A stretch of DNA of 64,000 nucleotides from Burkholderia sp. 9120 (GTDB lineage: Bacteria > Pseudomonadota > Gammaproteobacteria > Burkholderiales > Burkholderiaceae), in contig NZ_JQNA01000002.1 of NCBI RefSeq assembly GCF_000745015.1, positions 4,464,001 through 4,528,000 of the forward strand, read 5' to 3'. Below the pieces are notes generated by a model. That model did no database searches, was not told the origin of the DNA, and was given only the letters and a program-made list of their open reading frames with translations. Shown here piece by piece: positions 61,940 to 64,000 of this stretch. Numbering within the stretch: the first letter of the stretch is position 1; each line of letters begins with the position of its first letter. A program made the translations under genes and the position numbers.

Positions 61940-63220
61940 ATGAATAAAGCAATCGAACTGAAACAGGCCAAGCGCACGCCCTTACTCCTGTTGCTCGCCG
62001 CCGCCTGCGTTTTCGTGGTGACCGCGTTCATGCCGCGTGGCGTGTGGGTGGACGGCATCAAGGCCGTAGCCGAAGCCGCGATGGTCGGCGCGCTCGCCGA
62101 CTGGTTCGCGGTGGCCGCGCTGTTTCGCCGCGTGCCGATCCCGATCGTCTCCGCGCACACCGCGATCATTCCGCGCAATAAGCATAAGATCGCCGACAAC
62201 CTCGCGGTGTTCGTGCAGGACAAATTCCTCGACGTGTCCTCGCTGGTCGGCCTGATCAAGCGGCACGATCCGGCGCGGAGCATCACCGGCTGGCTGACCG
62301 AGCCGGCCAATACCGCACGCCTCGGCGACTACGTCGTGAAGCTCACCGGCGGCATTCTGGAATTGACCGACGACGTGCGGATTCAGAGCTTCATCAAGGA
62401 CGCGCTGCGCGACGTGCTCACCAAGGTGGACCTGTCGCAATCGATGGGCTCGATTCTCGATACGCTCACCAAAGACGGCCGCCACCAGGAGTTGCTCGAC
62501 GCCGGCATCGAACAGGTGGTGATGCTGCTGCGGGAACCGCAGGCGCGCGAGTTTATCGCCGAGCGGATCGTCGACTGGGTCAAGAACGAGTATCCGAAGA
62601 TGGAGAAAATTCTGCCCTGCGCGTGGCTCGGCGAGAAAGGCGCGGAAGCGATCGCCAATACCGTGGACCGCATGCTGCAGCAGATCAGCGACAACCCCAC
62701 CCACGAATTGCGCGACCGGTTCGACGAGGCCGCGCACAAGCTGATCGTCAAGCTGAAGACCGATCCGGCGTTCCTGCAGAAAGGCGAAGACCTGAAGCGC
62801 TATCTGGTGGAAGGCGAAGCGCTTAGCACGTATGTGAAAGACATGTGGGGCGAGTTGCGCGCCTGGCTCAAGCGCGACCTGCAGAGCCCTGATTCCGCTT
62901 TGCATCCGCGTGTGATGGCCATGGGTCAATGGGTCGGCCGTGAACTCGCGAATGATCCCGCGCTGCGGCAATCGTTGAACGATCATCTGGAAGACGCAGC
63001 ACGCGCGATGGCGCCGGAGTTCGCGCAGTTCCTCACGCGTCATATCAGCGATACGGTCAAGAACTGGGATTCGCATGAGATGTCGCGGCAGATCGAATTG
63101 AATATCGGCAAGGATCTGCAGTACATCCGGATCAATGGGACGATTGTCGGCGGGTTTATTGGCTTGTTACTGTATGGGAGTTCATTGCTGTTTGAGGTGC
63201 TGCGCGCGCACATTCAGTGA
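61940..63220 (+). CDS. DUF445 family membrane-associated protein (YjiN-like)
   Basis: 426 residues. An N-terminal hydrophobic helix (LLLLLAAACVFVVTAF) is followed by the DUF445 hallmark GIKAVAEAAMVGALADWFAVAALFR and the paired IPIVSAHTAIIPRNKHKIADNLAVFV. Long amphipathic helices follow, then a C-terminal membrane helix (TIVGGFIGLLLYGSSLLFEVL). Function unknown; the two terminal membrane helices with a helical middle suggest a membrane scaffold. Monocistronic, divergent from the nuclease gene. Confidence 0.9.
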   Translation: MNKAIELKQAKRTPLLLLLAAACVFVVTAFMPRGVWVDGIKAVAEAAMVGALADWFAVAALFRRVPIPIVSAHTAIIPRNKHKIADNLAVFVQDKFLDVSSLVGLIKRHDPARSITGWLTEPANTARLGDYVVKLTGGILELTDDVRIQSFIKDALRDVLTKVDLSQSMGSILDTLTKDGRHQELLDAGIEQVVMLLREPQAREFIAERIVDWVKNEYPKMEKILPCAWLGEKGAEAIANTVDRMLQQISDNPTHELRDRFDEAAHKLIVKLKTDPAFLQKGEDLKRYLVEGEALSTYVKDMWGELRAWLKRDLQSPDSALHPRVMAMGQWVGRELANDPALRQSLNDHLEDAARAMAPEFAQFLTRHISDTVKNWDSHEMSRQIELNIGKDLQYIRINGTIVGGFIGLLLYGSSLLFEVLRAHIQ

Positions 63221-63298
63221 TTTGCTGGGCGCGACCTTATCAGGCAAGCGACGTTGCTATGCTTTTTTTCCACCAATTGATGTCTACTCAATCTACTA

Positions 63299-63772
63299 AT
63301 GACGAGCCTTTACTCGATTCGCCGTGCCCGCCCCACCGATCTACCGACAATCTATCTCGGTGAGCTGGACTACATCCGGCAGATCGAGCCGCAGCAAGAA
63401 ACACGCTGGACGGGTGGGATGCAATTTCATCTGAAACAATGGACGACCGATCTCGATCGCATGTTCATCGCCGAATCGGGTGACACGTCGGTGGGCTATT
63501 TCTTTTGGGAAATCCACGGCGAAGCGGCGGTTCTCGCATCGATTTACGTCATCCCGGATCGGCGTGGCAATGGGCTCGGTCAGCAACTGCTCGCGCAGTT
63601 CATCGCCGATGCCCGTGCGCAGGGTTTTAGCAAACTAACGCTAGGGGTGAAGGCTGACAATCCGGCTCGCCGTCTCTACGAAAAAGCAGGCTTTAGCTAT
63701 ACGCATGACGAACACGGCTATCGTCATTACGTCTATCCGACGGCGGAGCGGATAACGGGCGCGGAAGCCTAA
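63299..63772 (+). CDS. GNAT family N-acetyltransferase
   Basis: 157 residues, one GNAT domain. It begins YSIRRARPTDLPTIYLGELDYI. Motif A is VIPDRRGNGLGQQLLAQFIADARAQG, with the R-x-x-G-x-G/A acetyl-CoA loop, and motif B (NPARRLYEKAGFSYTHDEHGYRHYVY) follows. Acetylates an unknown amine. No strong ribosome site precedes the ATG at 63299. The preceding 78 bases are AT-rich and may hold its promoter. Confidence 0.88.
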   Translation: MTSLYSIRRARPTDLPTIYLGELDYIRQIEPQQETRWTGGMQFHLKQWTTDLDRMFIAESGDTSVGYFFWEIHGEAAVLASIYVIPDRRGNGLGQQLLAQFIADARAQGFSKLTLGVKADNPARRLYEKAGFSYTHDEHGYRHYVYPTAERITGAEA

Positions 63773-63801
63773 GCGTCTCAGGGAAACATTGAGCGACTGA
63801 C

Positions 63802-64000
63802 CTAAACCCGCATCCCGGCCAGAATCTGCTCCGCGAGAAAATCGCAAGGCGGCCGGTCCGATCGGGCGCTGCGGGCAAGCACCACCTCGAGATCATCCAG
63901 CGGCGGCAAGCCTTCGTTTTGCGACAACTGAGCCAGGTGCGCCGGTACGCTGCACCTGGCAAGCGGCGCGACCGCGAGCCCGGCGTCCACCATGCTGATC
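63802..64000 (-). CDS. LysR-type regulator, C-terminal fragment (gene continues past window)
   Basis: About 65 residues of the C-terminus are visible; the gene runs off the right edge. GLAVAPLARCSVPAHLAQL, then GLPPLDDLEVVLARS and FLAEQIL are typical of the last beta strands of LysR effector domains. DNA-binding part and regulon lie outside the window. Confidence 0.75.
   Translation of the reverse strand, partial: ISMVDAGLAVAPLARCSVPAHLAQLSQNEGLPPLDDLEVVLARSARSDRPPCDFLAEQILAGMRV

Noticed and set aside
34430..64000. Search for a mobile-element, CRISPR or defence-island setting around the SbcCD-like pair and the rest of the right half
   Set aside because: No transposase, integrase, attachment-site repeat, spaced direct repeats or restriction genes were seen; neighbours are ordinary metabolic genes.

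Overview
The window looks like chromosomal DNA of a Burkholderia/Paraburkholderia-type betaproteobacterium. The DNA is high in GC (judged by eye) and densely coded. It carries DUF4148 proteins and a 'GLRTRF'-ending porin typical of Burkholderiaceae, many Tat or lipoprotein signals, and an aerobic cobalamin pathway under a B12 riboswitch. The genus assignment is inference. I saw no rRNA, tRNA, CRISPR array, prophage or insertion sequence. Most of the window reads as ordinary core or accessory chromosome, and no single cluster stands out as a clearly new system.

Layout. 1-2480 (minus): MarC-like membrane protein, class II glutamine amidotransferase and an MBL-fold hydrolase cut by the window edge. 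2779-4466 (plus): DUF3311 protein translationally coupled to a sodium:solute symporter, closed by a strong terminator. 4760-11406: glycogen synthase, VOC protein, DUF1254/1214 lipoprotein, Tat-exported BBE-type FAD oxidoreductase and a GST. 11427-16541: phytochelatin-synthase-like lipoprotein, DUF1289 protein, diguanylate cyclase overlapped by a repeat-bearing membrane protein, then cupredoxin and Tat metallophosphoesterase. 16872-19453 (plus): SDR, Old Yellow Enzyme and GST, likely a small redox/detoxification operon. 19586-28254: M1 peptidase lipoprotein, HAD hydrolase, YkgJ protein, GT-A-like protein, sigma-54 activator and epoxide hydrolase. 28383-34407: CidA/CidB pair, a DUF4148-tailed membrane protein, EamA transporter and a large multidomain glycoside-hydrolase-like lipoprotein.

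34501-37418: an AlkB-like dioxygenase behind a clear LexA (SOS) box, then two beta-carbonic anhydrases flanking a DJ-1/PfpI-type protein. 37851-46681: DUF4148 protein, porin, DUF1488 protein, MFS exporter, alpha/beta hydrolase with an AraC/GyrI regulator, ClsC-like phospholipase D and a LysR regulator. 46869-48991: agmatinase and polyamine-binding protein, a polyamine unit divergent from that LysR gene.

49037-57022 is the cobalamin block. cobM, cobK and cobL lie on the minus strand. A cobalamin riboswitch and then cobG, cobH, cobI and a cbiG-cobJ fusion lie on the plus strand. Together they supply most ring-contraction and methylation steps from precorrin-2 to hydrogenobyrinic acid. cobG carries two in-frame tandem-repeat expansions. 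57090-61738 holds a hydrolase and a coupled SbcC/SbcD-like ATPase-nuclease pair whose ATPase has no visible zinc hook. 61940-64000 ends with DUF445, a GNAT acetyltransferase and a truncated LysR gene.
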